Under the pieces are notes generated by a model. It saw only the letters and a list, made by a program, of their open reading frames with translations. It was not told the origin of the DNA and made no database searches. From assembly GCA_017591395.1 (NCBI GenBank), contig WEDG01005642.1:1-64000 (forward strand): a DNA stretch of 64,000 nucleotides, in the 5' to 3' direction. This stretch comes from Schistocephalus solidus (Eukaryota; Platyhelminthes; Cestoda; Diphyllobothriidea; Diphyllobothriidae). Each line of letters opens with the position of its first letter. The stretch's first letter is position 1. This document shows positions 10,301-20,800 of the stretch, in pieces. The translations under genes were made by a program, and so were the position numbers.

Positions 10301-12244
10301 CCCATCAAGGCCAACAGTGCTTTCAGTTGGCATCACCTGTCAGTCCTCTTTTACCGATTTTTTTTTTTGCACACGTCTTGACTAGAATCATTCTAAATTT
10401 GAACCCAGACTAGACGATTCGAAAAGTTAAAGTCAGGTCTTCTGTTTACTCAGTTTGTCAGCTCGACTAAGAACACCCCGCATTGCAGGTGACCTTGTAC
10501 TAGATTCCGAGGAAAGGTACCTATTCTTGTGTCCTAATCCCACAACTAACTCCAACCTTGACCGCATACTTAACCCTATTCTCAACCTTGACCTTGACCA
10601 TAATCTCCCTAGAATTTAGCGCAAGGCTATCTGTAATAGGGAAGTTCCTGTTCTCGTGTCCTTCCAAATTTTCTTCCATCATGGTGATGAGCAAGTGGTT
10701 ATTGGATAGATTACTAGTGAAACAGCCGAGTAGAAGAGTTCAATCTCGTCTCCCCGTCTTTGTGGAAGTGTACAATATGACTAGCCCATGCTGAGAAATA
10801 ATTTATAATTAGGAGATTTTAACAGATTGGAATACGTCATTTGACCCAGTTATGAAAAACTCGACGGCCTCGGTGGGATTCGAACCCACGACAGCAAGAG
10901 GAGGGCCTCAGTACAGTAAGCATTCAAGCCACTTGAGTTATGAGTCTCCACCGGGCGCCGTGAGTTTAATCACACTTGGTTAAAGTAACCCGACCAGCCT
11001 ACTGTAACATATGGAATCCACCAACTCTGATACAGTTAGCCTACCGCCCACGCAGGATTGCCTAAGCAATCAATCTAGAATCCACCAGAGGATTACCAGG
11101 CGCAATTGAGTATTTAGGCGCTTTTAACGGATTTGAATAATTCATTTGAACTAATTGTGAAAAGCTTGGCAGCCAACTGGTCAAACCTCTTGCGTGCAAC
11201 TTAACTTTCCCCTGAGTGTCTGTCGCCTGCACTTTGATACAAGTGTCACAATCATCCTATTTGGTGTCATTGTTGGTAATTTGCCTGCTATATGGGCCCC
11301 TTTGCAATATGGTTTACTCCAGATTATTCTGTGAATCGCACATAATCTTGATCAACATTTGGCGATATAACCATCGCCGCGCGGTCACAGACCCGCGTGC
11401 TTTCTACGAGACAACTTGTCAAAGCTACCTGTCAGATTGGTGTCGACGCAAAGAATAGAGACGTCAACCAACGGGCCCGCCGCTGACAGATGCTAGACGG
11501 ACGCTGTGTGCCCTTTAATAGGTTCGTTTTTCGGTTGATCAAAACCTCATTGTTCGAGTTTAGCGCCCGTGTGACAGCTGTGAACGTACTTATCCACCAC
11601 TTTTTGAGCTGCCATTCTCGTGCTAGACAGCAGTAAGCCCACATCCGTTCGGTCGTCCGTTTGATCAGCTCTGCTAGTGGATGTCAGTTTTTTCTCAGCG
11701 TAAGCCAACGTAAGCGCCCCTACCTATCCTATGTGCACTGGGAAAAACGTTTGAAGTCTAAGTAAGGTATTTGAAAACGAAATTTAAGACTGAGGAAAGA
11801 AAATAATGTTTGATAGGGAAATCGATATGTATTCATGAAATTTAGTGCACACGTCCTCGCTTACGCACCAAAAGGGTTATTCCGTACAGCAGTCATCAGC
11901 CTCGATGTGACTGCGTTCATCAAGGAATTCTCATTTACCTTGGCCATGACGTCCGACGGTCTTGATATTGACAGCATGCTTGTTGGCCCTCCTAACGGCA
12001 CCCCGAACGTATGGGCCAGAGAGTTTAAGTCAGGTGGGCTAGGCGACCATCTTTGCGTTCAAACTTTTGACTGCACTTGTTTACGCAACTGAGGCATTCT
12101 CTTTATTCAAAGCTAAATCTTGTTCTAACCCCTTCACAGAGTGGAGCAAATATGATCGTCTCAGGAAGCGCCATTACAAGTGCGGAAGACCCTGCTGCCG
12201 TTATTCGCGCGATGCGCTCAACTGTGGTCGATGCGGTTCTCTAG
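4092..12244 (+). CDS. RPE: Ribulose-phosphate 3-epimerase, five recognised exons
   Basis: This gene encodes the pentose phosphate enzyme that interconverts D-ribulose 5-phosphate and D-xylulose 5-phosphate, a cytosolic metal-dependent TIM barrel. The recognised exons are 4,092?-4,358, 4,661-4,768, 5,304-5,438, 10,071-10,157 and 12,140-12,244, all joined in phase 0. The expected active-site blocks are present in order: [29 protein letters not shown] (metal His and Asp), [11 protein letters not shown] (metal His), [20 protein letters not shown] (metal Asp) and NMIVSGSAI (phosphate binding). From IGPS onward the product is about 225 residues, close to the 228 of the human enzyme. The start codon is unresolved: the open frame continues upstream without homology, so a missing first exon or spliced-leader trans-splicing is possible. 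Introns 2 and 3 have GC donors. Intron 3 is 4.6 kb long and full of retroelements. Confidence 0.93.
4661..4768 (+). CDS. RPE: RPE exon 2
   Basis: The exon has 36 codons, beginning [20 protein letters not shown] and ending RDADMK. It follows a clear acceptor, GACTTTCAG, and aligns without a gap between exons 1 and 3. The only donor that keeps the alignment is AAG|GCGAGT, a GC splice site. Confidence 0.92.
5304..5438 (+). CDS. RPE: RPE exon 3
   Basis: The exon has 45 codons, from [13 protein letters not shown] to QDMLPK, including the [11 protein letters not shown] block. The acceptor is CCAAACAG. The donor is AAG|GCAAGT, an exact match to the GC-AG donor consensus; no GT donor nearby preserves the homology. 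Confidence 0.93.
5790..6010 (+). repeat. R1 dispersed repeat, partial copy
   Basis: This segment of RPE intron 3 matches the 3' half of R1: a CTGTGCCCGATCCCGCCTCC block, a purine-rich stretch with GTGGGTGAGAAAG, then CACCGTCCCTGCGCTCACC and finally CACTGTCGAACTGTC. The same order occurs at 51,350-51,540. Confidence 0.6.
6550..9300 (+). mobile_element. Zinc-finger-tailed RTE-type LINE, decayed and interrupted
   Basis: Read across several frameshifts and stops, the + strand encodes the C-terminal two thirds of a non-LTR retrotransposon polyprotein. The RT begins near 6,560 ([20 protein letters not shown]). The usual RT blocks follow, including [11 protein letters not shown] at 6,880, VTNGVKS at 7,100, the [12 protein letters not shown] catalytic block at 7,245 (normally FADD) and [19 protein letters not shown] at 7,300. 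[13 protein letters not shown] at 7,945 comes after the RT. It continues into C2H2-like zinc fingers: CLRCQRTF...[10 protein letters not shown] near 8,130, fingers at 8,490-8,640 and CPHC...LVGHFRIH at 9,115-9,180. An antisense R1 copy splits the tail at about 8,673-9,049. The endonuclease half is absent. It lies in RPE intron 3 in the gene's orientation. Confidence 0.85.
8673..9049 (-). repeat. R1 copy inserted in the LINE zinc-finger region
   Basis: The zinc-finger frame stops being recognisable after a CACACC near 8,670 and resumes after CAACACC near 9,049. Between them lies an antisense R1 copy, with CGACCGTCGATTTCGACGAG, then CTCTCCTCCCCCACC and GAAGACCGGAGATGGGAGAG, the reverse complement of blocks at 51,350-51,530. 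The two junction sequences may be a target-site duplication. This nested insertion suggests a full length of about 375 bp. Confidence 0.65.
9484..9690 (+). repeat. Tandem duplication, two units of about 118 bp
   Basis: Two head-to-tail copies are visible: AAGTGTAGGCCATGACCAGG at about 9,496 and AAGTGTAGGCCGTGACCAGG at about 9,611. In each the block is followed by GTGTATGAT-like sequence, TAGTGAC and GGATCCGTG. It directly precedes an R1 segment and may be part of that element's 5' region. Confidence 0.7.
9691..9960 (+). repeat. R1 dispersed repeat
   Basis: The R1 3' half: TCCGATCTTCTTAACTTTAT, ACATCGGGCACGGGCGGTTG, GGGAAGAGAGAGAG, GGTGCAGCGCAA, TTTAAACTAACCCACTTGCA and a degraded GGTTGAACTGTC at the end. 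The block order is the same as at 51,350-51,540. It ends about 110 bp before RPE exon 4. Confidence 0.6.
10071..10157 (+). CDS. RPE: RPE exon 4
   Basis: The exon has 29 codons, beginning [20 protein letters not shown] and ending VCLK, and supplies the third metal-binding Asp. The acceptor is CCGTTCCAG and the donor is AAG|GTAAGT. It is separated from exon 3 by 4.6 kb of mobile-element sequence. Confidence 0.93.
10482..10680. repeat. R2 MITE-like element with CCCTAA-like core
   Basis: The core at 10,535-10,620 is a degenerate run of pyrimidine-rich repeats (CCTAATCC, AACTCCAACCTTGACC, CTTAACCCTATTCTCAACC). On the right it is flanked by GCGCAAGGC...TTCCTGTTCTCGTGTCC, and on the left by ATTCTTGTGTCC and CATTGCAGG. 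The same flanks occur in the elements at 38.6 and 51.8 kb. It lies in RPE intron 4. Confidence 0.5.
10858..10955 (-). repeat. tRNA-like element, probable SINE or tRNA pseudogene
   Basis: On the minus strand an A-box-like TAACTCAAGTGG is followed about 45 bases later by a perfect B-box hairpin, GTGGGTTCGAATCCCAC. A long variable-arm-like stretch lies between them, as in Ser or Leu tRNAs. The acceptor halves do not pair (GGCGCCCGG against CCGAGGCC), and no convincing anticodon stem could be drawn. This points to a tRNA-derived SINE head or pseudogene rather than a working tRNA. Confidence 0.5.
12140..12244 (+). CDS. RPE: RPE exon 5 (terminal)
   Basis: Thirty-four codons and a TAG stop. It begins [20 protein letters not shown], the phosphate-binding loop and last helix. 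The acceptor is CCCTTCACAG. The C terminus is about as short as in other RPEs. Confidence 0.93.
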   Translation, partial: SGANMIVSGSAITSAEDPAAVIRAMRSTVVDAVL

Positions 12245-12314
12245 TCTTTGCGCGACATAGAACTATCTGCATGATCTTTTTATGGGCGTCGTTGCTTGAT
12301 TTCTTATTTATCGA

Positions 12315-12320
12315 AATAAA
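12315..12320 (+). promoter_or_regulatory. Candidate poly(A) signal for RPE
   Basis: AATAAA lies 71 bases after the RPE stop codon, a normal distance for a 3' end. No transcript evidence is available. A second AATAAA occurs near 12,584. Confidence 0.5.
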
Positions 12321-12329
12321 TTAGTTTTT

Positions 12330-14585
12330 AATATACGTCCTCCTTGTCGTCCTTCCCTGTTGTAACGTACTTGGCCGATATTTAGTCCATGAATGAAGCT
12401 TCTTTCTTTTAGTGAATTCCTTTGGGCTCACAAATGTTCACCTTGGATCTACAGGCATTGTGTGACTGGTTCTCCTGCAACCACGACCACCTGCCCTCTT
12501 CTGGAACTCAATTATGCTAAATTGAAGGTCTTCGAAGCAAATAGCTCAGAGGCAAATGGGTGAGCCCTACCCGTCCACTAAGGAAATAAATGTTCATTGT
12601 TTGCTATTCGCGCGGGCACCTATCCGGCTTATTTAAACAGATGTTTCTCTATACGATAATTAAACTTAACCTTTAGCAGCAGCAGGAATATCGGTGGATA
12701 ACAGCATGTATGGGCTTTTTCTAATACTTATGTTGGCAGCAGGATAAAGTCACGCTTCTACCACTTGCTTCTAAAATATGGGTTTACAATGTTGGTCTGC
12801 GGCTCCTTCTTGTCTACGTCTCTAATCTGCATAAATCGGACTTGCGTTGAAACGTATCGTGGCACAAAAGTGGGGGTTCATCCATTTATCACTATGAGCA
12901 TAGTGGCCTACCATTCGTATCTGAGGTCCGTAGCGAAAACAGTGTGAATCCACTCAGCAGCCAAAGCCCTGACTGTTGAACCATCGGCGGCCAACCGCGA
13001 ATTGGGGCCTTTGGCTAGTAACTAGGTTGATGAGTGTGATGAGACCATTGTCATGCCAATGTATGCTACTGATGCTAGAACTTCTCTGTAGAATCTCCAA
13101 TACGTGGTTCTATCTACGAATGCGAATATTCTCGACTGGACGTTTTGTTAAAATTTCTGTGTTGTTATTAAAGTGTGTCACCGCGCTGAGCTGCAACGTA
13201 TGAAGTCCATAAAGCAGACTCCTTCGGGACGACTCCAAGACCCACTGAGGTGCCGTACCATTCAGTTGCGTGATGCAGCAGCAGACGGAGACGAAACAGG
13301 TTTCTGAGTCTGTTGCCACTTCTGTGTTGGGATTATGCAGTCGCTTTCGTTGATATGCATAATTCTGGTTGTAAGACTTGTATGTAGAGGGCGAATTAAG
13401 TGGTAATTCTGTCAATGCTGGTTATGTAATTCATTGCAATTAAAATGGTGTGCGCAGCAGTCAGGTAGAAGTTCTTCCATAATTCACTTGTTAGAATTCA
13501 TTTTACGAGGTCGAACTGCAACGATGGACACATTTGCTTATCATTTTTACCGTAATTTCATAAATCATAATTCACATTGTGAACACAGTAAGCAGTTCAA
13601 CTTTATTGTGTCTGTAGCACAATCAAAGGAAAATTTGCCACTTGCTTCTACTGCCCCAACAGCAGGCGTTCTGTTTGAAAAAAGTGACGCCATGCTCGTT
13701 AGCTTCGCGACCTGAGTAGAAACGTTTTTCAGAAACATGAGAGCCGCATTACGATATCGGTTAACTAATGCCAAAGTGCCGTGACCCAGGGCTTCTAAAA
13801 AATGTGGCACACGCAACAAACTGGTGGTTTGGAATTCGTTTGAATTTTCCTCGTCGTTGGTGTTTACTACATTTGATGTCAGTAGGTTCGTTTTTGAATG
13901 GATCAGCGCTAGAAACCTCTACTATGAGCAAAAACTTAACGATGCAAACACATGCTAATTTTAAGCTTAATTTAGACTCACTGTAATTCTTTTAGTCAAC
14001 TCTTTTCATAAACTACTACACTGAATAGGTAGGCTTTGAAATTAGGAAGCATACATGTTTAACTACTCACTACTTGCATGACACATGCATGTTTATCGGG
14101 GTGATTCTCAGGAAAGTCTACTCGGCCCCAGTTTGAATTGTCGTGGTCGTTCATGCTTCATGAGAGCTTTTTTCTTTGCTACAATCTGTTGCTTTATTTC
14201 CTTTGTTTAGACGACGCTGAATCTTATCTCTGTTATCGGCAAAGTATCGACTCGCGAGACTTGAATGTGCGGTGAGTCAATGAAAATTTTAATGCCACAA
14301 AGATATTTTCTCACAAGTCAGTTCTATGGGGCATGATCGTGTTATCTAATACGTCTGCCGAAGTTTTACCCAAAACAGGACTTATAATGTATTTTTTATG
14401 TTGTAAAAACTCAAGAACGGAGTCCCGAACACAACGAAAACCCTACAATTTGTGCCACAAAACTAACTCATCAGTTCATCAGTATGCAATAAAAAAATCG
14501 TCATCGTCCTATACATTATGCATATTAAAGCTCGGCGAGATATGAATGGTGGCATGTCTCTTGAAATGTTAGCCGCCATTCTGGA
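12330..14585. other. Unassigned intergenic DNA between RPE and ZDHHC16
   Basis: No exon, RNA gene or repeat family could be recognised. The longest open frame is about 100 codons (antisense, 13,110-13,415) and has no family features. A short PolII-type 5' exon of ZDHHC16 could be hidden here or further right, but nothing supports one. Confidence 0.35.
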
Positions 14586-14589
14586 GTGT

Positions 14590-15005
14590 GTTTTCGATTA
14601 AAAAGGACAACTTAGGTGGGGTTATAATATGAGTTCGACTATGTCCACGGTGCATTCCACAGCATGGTCGTGCGGGGACGGTGACTTGCGCTGGATTATA
14701 GTGAGAGCAGACTTGCGATTCATTTGCCTCGCACTGCTCCGCTCCTCCGCCTGGGTCCGGTGTCAAGACGAAGTCAAGAAAACAGAAGATGAGAGGGTGC
14801 AGCCCCACACACTGCGGTCCACTACAAGAAAGGGCACTACAACAACAACAAGGGAGGGACGCTCCAGATCCCAGCTGAGTGGTAGTACCTTAAAAGCCAT
14901 ATTAAGAAGGAGCCATTACAGACTGATTCTCAGTTTGGGGGACCGATTTATCCCGTCAGTTGGCAGTCTTTCGAGCCACGGCTTTTTAAGCGCATCAGTT
15001 TGTTT
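14590..15005 (-). repeat. R1 dispersed repeat, near full length
   Basis: The antisense copy runs from the 3' end (GTGCATTCCACAGCATGGTC, GGACGGTGACTTGCGCTGGA) through GGTGTCAAGACGAAGTCAAG to the 5' end (AAGAAGGAGCCATTACAGAC, then TCCCGTCAGTTGGCAGTCTT and CGAGCCACGGCTTTT). It matches 51,120-51,510 along its whole length on the opposite strand. Confidence 0.75.
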
Positions 15006-15240
15006 ACAGTGAGAAATACGCGCTGAGACCGTCTACCTCACTCTCTCCCCCACCCCCAGCATTAGAACATCGTCCGAGTTTGTCAGTTGCCATATGCGGG
15101 AGTGGGAGCAGTGTCTGACAGGGCGGGCGAACCCGTCTGCACGTGCCACAGCACGATCTAGCCTCCCTGCCACTCACACCTGGATTACCAACACCAGGGG
15201 GTAAGAAGGAGCCAACGCCGTGGTGGTTGTAGTGCTGATT
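15006..15240 (-). repeat. R1 dispersed repeat, partial copy abutting the previous one
   Basis: Antisense R1 blocks recur directly next to the previous copy: GACCGTCTACCTCACTCTCT followed by CCCCCACCCC, then GCACGTGCCACAGCACGATC and decayed sequence. The two copies lie head to tail in the same orientation. Confidence 0.5.
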
Positions 15241-15249
15241 ATTATACAG

Positions 15250-16235
15250 CGTACTCCCATGATAGTTCAGTCATGCTAGGCTGCCTGTTGTTTACTGCGT
15301 TTTTATCTGGCCGCTTGCAGCAACCTTGCCCCTTTAAACTTAGCTATATTTCGTAGGAGACATGCGCAAAATATCCTTTATTGCGCTTATTTGGTAGCAG
15401 ATTACGTCCTCTTTAAATTGTATACATGAAGAAAGTTTATCTTTCAGTTTTAAAAAGTTTCTACACTTGAGATTATTATAAAATGCCTTATCTGACAACG
15501 TATCCGCCAGTTGCTTAATATAACTAACGAAGTATATACCTTTATCCATGTCCATTGTAAGCTTCTGCGCATTGAGGAGTGTGTGATTTTCCGTACGTGA
15601 AAAATAGGCAGCTTATAGTTTGGAAACCCGAATCGCAAGCGGATCAGCTGGTCCGATTCAAATTATGTGGGAACTGGAACACTGTTAAAACAAAAAACCA
15701 CCCTTTGTCTGAGTATGAAAAGTGAAAAGGAAGCGAGTTTCTATCGCATAACTAATAGAAAGATTTTTATGCCTTTTTTTCACAAACCATATCTAGGGGG
15801 ACCATTTCATACTACTCCAGTGGTTAGTTTTGATCGAATGCGGTATCTGCATCTGGCCGGAATGAAGCGCTGTCAAAATCCGGCCTCCTGACGCGACTGA
15901 AATATCTTGGCATTGTGTTGCATCTTAACCGGTATTCCAACCCCACCACAGTTATCTTTTCTTATCAAAACACGTTTTAGAATGTTTTAGATACTTTACC
16001 TACTACAATTAAGCTATGAGTCGATTTGTGTAAATTCTATCGCCAAAACCTATGAAGTATATGGGTTATTTCAATTAAATGTTGGCCTAAATTTCGTGTT
16101 TTCAGTTAACTAGCCAGGACCCTCTATGGGGGCGACTGCATCGATATGCTGGTTAATTTAGTTCTATTCAAAGTTAACAGGTTTTTTTATTTTGATCTTA
16201 GAAACGGTTTTGTCTTAAAAACGACATGGTTCAAA
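15250..16235. other. Unassigned AT-rich DNA
   Basis: Short antisense frames at 15,340-15,640 are rich in Lys, Ile and Phe and show no recognisable domain. No splice-phase or homology support for a gene was found. Confidence 0.3.
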
Positions 16236-16519
16236 AAGTGTCACACAACGGACCACGTGGTAGATACGCTAGGCCAGCAAGGCGACCAAGTCAGGACTGC
16301 ACTATTTTTGGGCGGCGCACTTGCAACATGGCGTGCGGTGACACGCCCGGCGAAAGGCTCGCGCCGCGCCAGCTTTCTACGCCTTATCCCAGCTCCAGTT
16401 GGCTGGCTGACTCGTATAGGGGACTGGCGCACGGGAGGGGGAAGGGAGAGAGGTCGGCTCCGTTCCACGTCACTCAGTGCATATTCCTCACCATGAGCAC
16501 TCTTACGTGCTTCTGACTT

Positions 16520-16875
16520 GTCATTAAAAATGATGGCCTGGAAGGCTGTGCACTGACGAGATAACTGTCCTCCCCATAGGGGGGGGGGGGGGGTGAGATT
16601 GCTGTGACCACATCTCTTTATGGCCTCTATGACGCTCTCAGTTAGGTAGGATCCGAGCCGACCACTGCCCTTTGCGCGTGAACTAGGCGCATGTGTCACG
16701 CGTAGACGGGCTGTTTACCTTTTTAGCCCCTGTGCCCAATCCCTCCTCCATTCTTCTTCACTCTACATTGAAACCGGTTCCAGGAGGGTGATGGAGGAAA
16801 AATCTCGGTAGATATAGCTCAATTCAACTATCAATTTAAACTAATACAAGCGCAAGTCGCCGTCCCTGCGCCCAC
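16520..16875 (+). repeat. R1 dispersed repeat with a poly(G) tract
   Basis: Sense R1 copy beginning GGCCTGGAAGGCTGTGCACT, GACGAGATAACTG, then CTCTTTATGGCCTCTATGAC and GGATCCGAG, and ending CAAGTCGCCGTCCCTGCGCC. A run of 15 G residues at 16,579-16,593 is inserted near its start. Fragments of an opposite-strand copy may precede it at 16,290-16,500. Confidence 0.65.
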
Positions 16876-17056
16876 CCTCATGGGGTTTTTAGCGTCGTCC
16901 TTGCCTGCACCGTTTGCCTCGTTTTTGCCGTCCGCTTCTGTCACCTAACGTTCTGACACCCTTGTTTAACAGTAAACATCCTCGTCCATTCAGCTTTCAC
17001 TGACTCTTATATTTCCCCGATTGAGCTTTTGTTAATTTCAAAATTTCCTCCTTCAG

Positions 17057-17816
17057 TCATGACCGTTTCGCGCGCTCACCCCTGTTCCGACTCCACGAAT
17101 TCTGGCTGATGTTGATCGCCCTCTTCAACGCCTTTGTTTACGATGCATCCACGCTACCCACCCTCAAATGGACCTCCTGGTGTAACCTCCTCTCCAACAT
17201 CGTCCTCCTTTCCCAGGCTATACTGCAATTGGCCTATACACGTCTTTTTCTCCATATATTCGTTTTGCGCTGCGCCAAACGACGTGCGTTCGGATACGGC
17301 CTGGTGGCTTTTGCCTGCGTCAGTATCGCCTCTGTCGTAGCCAGTGTTTATGTGTGTCTGCTGCCGCTGCGCCTGGCGCGTTGGCGCACCTCCGGTCAGA
17401 CTAGCGAGCTGGGCTGGATTGTTGTGCATTGCGTGCTTGGTCACTGGCTGCTGGCCCAAATAGTTGTCCATTTTGTGGGCGGAGTGTGGCGGGAGGCGGG
17501 TCGGGTGCCCCAGCCACTTGTGCCACAGGAGGCGCCGGGATGGAGCATGTGCAGCCGCTGCCAGGTTCCCCGGCCGCCACGAGCACATCACTGCAGTGTC
17601 TGTGGCAGCTGTGTCCTCATGATGGATCACCATTGTCCCTGGTTGAGCAACTGCGTTGGTCTCCGCACCCGCCGACACTTTTACTTCTTCCTGCTGTATC
17701 TCTCAGCCGGCATTGTTTACTTGTGGCTGGCTGGCTGGGGCGACTTTATGCTGCACACTCAGAAGGTCTGGTCTGCCTACAAGAAATTCAACTGTTCCAG
17801 GTTTTCGCAGGACTGT
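17057..17816 (+). CDS. ZDHHC16: ZDHHC16-like internal exon with DHHC domain
   Basis: The acceptor is TCCTCCTTCAG at 17,056 and the donor is TGT|GTGAGT at 17,817. The exon starts in mid codon, so at least one exon precedes it. It encodes two or three membrane segments, the zinc-binding cysteine-rich domain and the catalytic DHHC. After the donor the frame stays open to 17,999 but loses homology. Confidence 0.88.
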
Positions 17817-20800
17817 GTGAGTTCAAACGCGTTATTTTTGTTTATCCTCGTTTTCTGGTACACCGTGCGCTTTGAAACTGCACCAAATTATAGGCTAGCA
17901 CACCGAATTTTGGACGTTGCGATGGGTCGGCCAGGAACTAAAATCTCCTTGAAAAGAAGAGATTTCGCAGACAACTGGATTACCTGTTTGCCGTTTTGAA
18001 CTTTTTCAAGTGGAATTGCAAATCAAAATTATCACATTTGAATGGCTTTTCACACAAGAAGGCCAGCTTTCCTGGATATTTATATTTAGGCTACGAGTAT
18101 TGGCTGATCTCCGGTGTAATTGGTTCGGTGGCATATACAATGGAAGCACTATATTGCGTCAGCGTCGTCCGAACGAACTTGTGGGATTTCGGCTTCTATT
18201 TAAGATTCGTCAGGCCCCTGTTGGATGAAACACTTCACTGGTTGGTCTTTCCACTCAGAGATCTCCTGGCTGATCCTGCCACAGTCCTTCTACCCTCACC
18301 TCACTCAAGTGATGAGGTCAGTGTGAATGTGGTTTGAATTAGTACCAGGATACCGCGCCGATAATGTATATCCTAGAATCGCACGAACCGACTCGGTCCA
18401 GAGTAAATGTACTTCCAGAGCCTCCACTATTCGGATTAGACCTCACTTCTCCTGCCGCTATGCAGGGTTCGTGCATACAGCTACGGTGTTTCGGTATACT
18501 TTTTCTAACTGCCTACCTTATCGCTGTAGTTATCTCGGGAGACGACTTCGATGTTTTCATTTAGTGACAACAGAGTTGTATGTTGCATCACGTGGCGTTG
18601 AAATATAGCCCCACTCGTTCATGTGGCAAATTCGCGCACCAGATTTTCATCTATTTTTTTCATTATTGTATGTCTTTCCAGTCGTATTTTTGCCCGAAAA
18701 CATTGCACAGCTATCAGTCGCCTCGAAAACGTTATGAATTTTGGATGTCTTCTTCCCTTTATCAGACTTTCGTTTTTTAACAATAGCTTTTGAATAATTT
18801 TTTCCCGGGTATGAATTTAAAACAGGCGTATGTAGCAGGATTTATTAGTTCCAGCAAATTTTGCGAGGCTTATCAACAGCAACTCGTCTTTGCATAACAT
18901 GGACGACAAATAAAAACAGGCAGAAGTTTGAATTTACACAGAATGTCACTGCATAGCAGTAAGGGTTTATTGTAAAGAATGATCAGATGGAAGAAGTTAC
19001 CGTAAAACATCATGTAGGAAAGAAAAGGTGGGCACTCGGAGAACGACCACGCAGTCTAGCTGCTGGCATAAGTCGGGTCTCTTCCGCCGTATATAGGCTG
19101 CTTCCAAGTAGCGCAAATTCCGTTTTCGTGCCCGAAATGTACTCGGTAAGCTTTTTTGAGGTCAACAGAATGTCCAATGCTGATACAAGTAAAAATGCGA
19201 GTCCCAGGAAGTAGTTGAGAAGAATTAGATGCCATCGCTGGGGCAAGGGCTTTTTTGTCTGACATTTCGGATTCCAACTCCAACCCATCATCAGAGAAAG
19301 TATCAGATACAGGTAATTCGTACACAGAAAGTTGCAGTATTTATAGGGTGCAGTCGCCTACGACAATTAAACGGCTCCCCCTTTATTGATGATGACTGCG
19401 CTCTGGTGCGCTAAATGTTTGATGGCTGGCATGCGGGTCGTTATCCGCTGAAATTTCGTCACCCGTGTTGGAGGGTGGCGTGATGATTGCTCGGCCGTCT
19501 GGTCACTGGCACTGGCGTTGGAGAATGTTCGCCTGAACTCTCCCCGAGTAGCTGATTCCTCTGGCCAAACTGAGTCTCAACACCAAATATGGATTGGGTA
19601 GGTCATTGCACTTGTTACTAGACTGGGGGCCTGTAGACCATGATTCAATCAACTCGCGGCTCACGCGACTATCACCTCTTGCAAGAATTTCGGCTTCATT
19701 GAACTTGAATTTGTGACCGGTTCTCGTCGAATGAGTCGCGACTTGAGAATTGGTGTCATTTCGCCGCACTGCTTCCGCGTGTTCGGCAATTCACGTCTGA
19801 AGCAGTCTTCCGGTTTCTCCGACGTAGTTGTCTTACCCGCAACTCTACCAGATCCGATAAACAACAGATATTTATTTCCGCGGCAGTGGGTCCTTTTGTC
19901 TCATTACCTGACGCCGAATGGTGGCCTCCGGTCTGTGTGCGACTCCAACTCCAAGTGGCACGAGAAGGCGGCTGACAGTCTCCGATACGTTTTTGACGTA
20001 TGGAATCGCACGTCAATATTTAGGTTCGATGCAATTTGTCGTCCATCTCGTTTGCTCATGCACCGGTTGACGAAGTTGCGCGGGTAACCATTTTCCTTGG
20101 ACACCCGTCGAAGGTATTGTAATTCGGCAACCTTGTCTTCCGGTTCACTACAGTCCTGCGGAATAGAGGCAAAAAGGGACGTGCAATTAAAAGATACCAT
20201 GACGTCGCTTGGCAGGAGGCTTATCCATTTAAGTTTCTCTAAGAATTTTGTTGAGAAGCTGACTGTGGTGTCCAAATCAGCGGGGAGAAATTTGAGGTGC
20301 CGAGGCAGACACTTTGCCAGTCCGTACTTTGGAGTGCATTTGAGCGATACGATTGGTCGGAGAGGAGCACCCTTCCTGTTTACCTTGGTGAGGCCATCGA
20401 ACCGAGCCAAGGCCGTGTCTTGGGCTCTCGTCATTCGTCGGCGTTATTGCACCAGAGTTCTCCAATGCCAACAGCGTCGCATAAATTTCGCGTGTCAGCG
20501 TTTTTACGGCGTTTGCTTCGCACAGACATAACACTAGCGATCCTCCAATAAGTTTTTTTGATTTTCGAAGGTTATGTCCAATAGGAACGTGGAACGTCCC
20601 TTGCCCGCGGGTTTGATGACGATGTCTGTGTTGCTTTAAGTTCCCTTAATGCAGCACGTTCAACCTTAGGGATTATTTCGCGCTTTACGGGGTTTATTTC
20701 GCACGGGATGTTTCGGCAGAAGTTTTGTCAACGAAGACCGTGGTACTTTATTTTCTTGTCTGAAAAGCCAGTTAGGCAGTTATGGAAAACCAGATCATTC

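Noticed and set aside
13565..13819. Resemblance between 13.7 kb and 63.5 kb (CAGTGCCGTGAY words)
   Set aside because: The match is too short to establish a repeat family.
17996..18337. 113-codon + strand frame after the DHHC exon
   Set aside because: It begins at a TG after a stop, has no homology, and lies between two exons that join perfectly without it.
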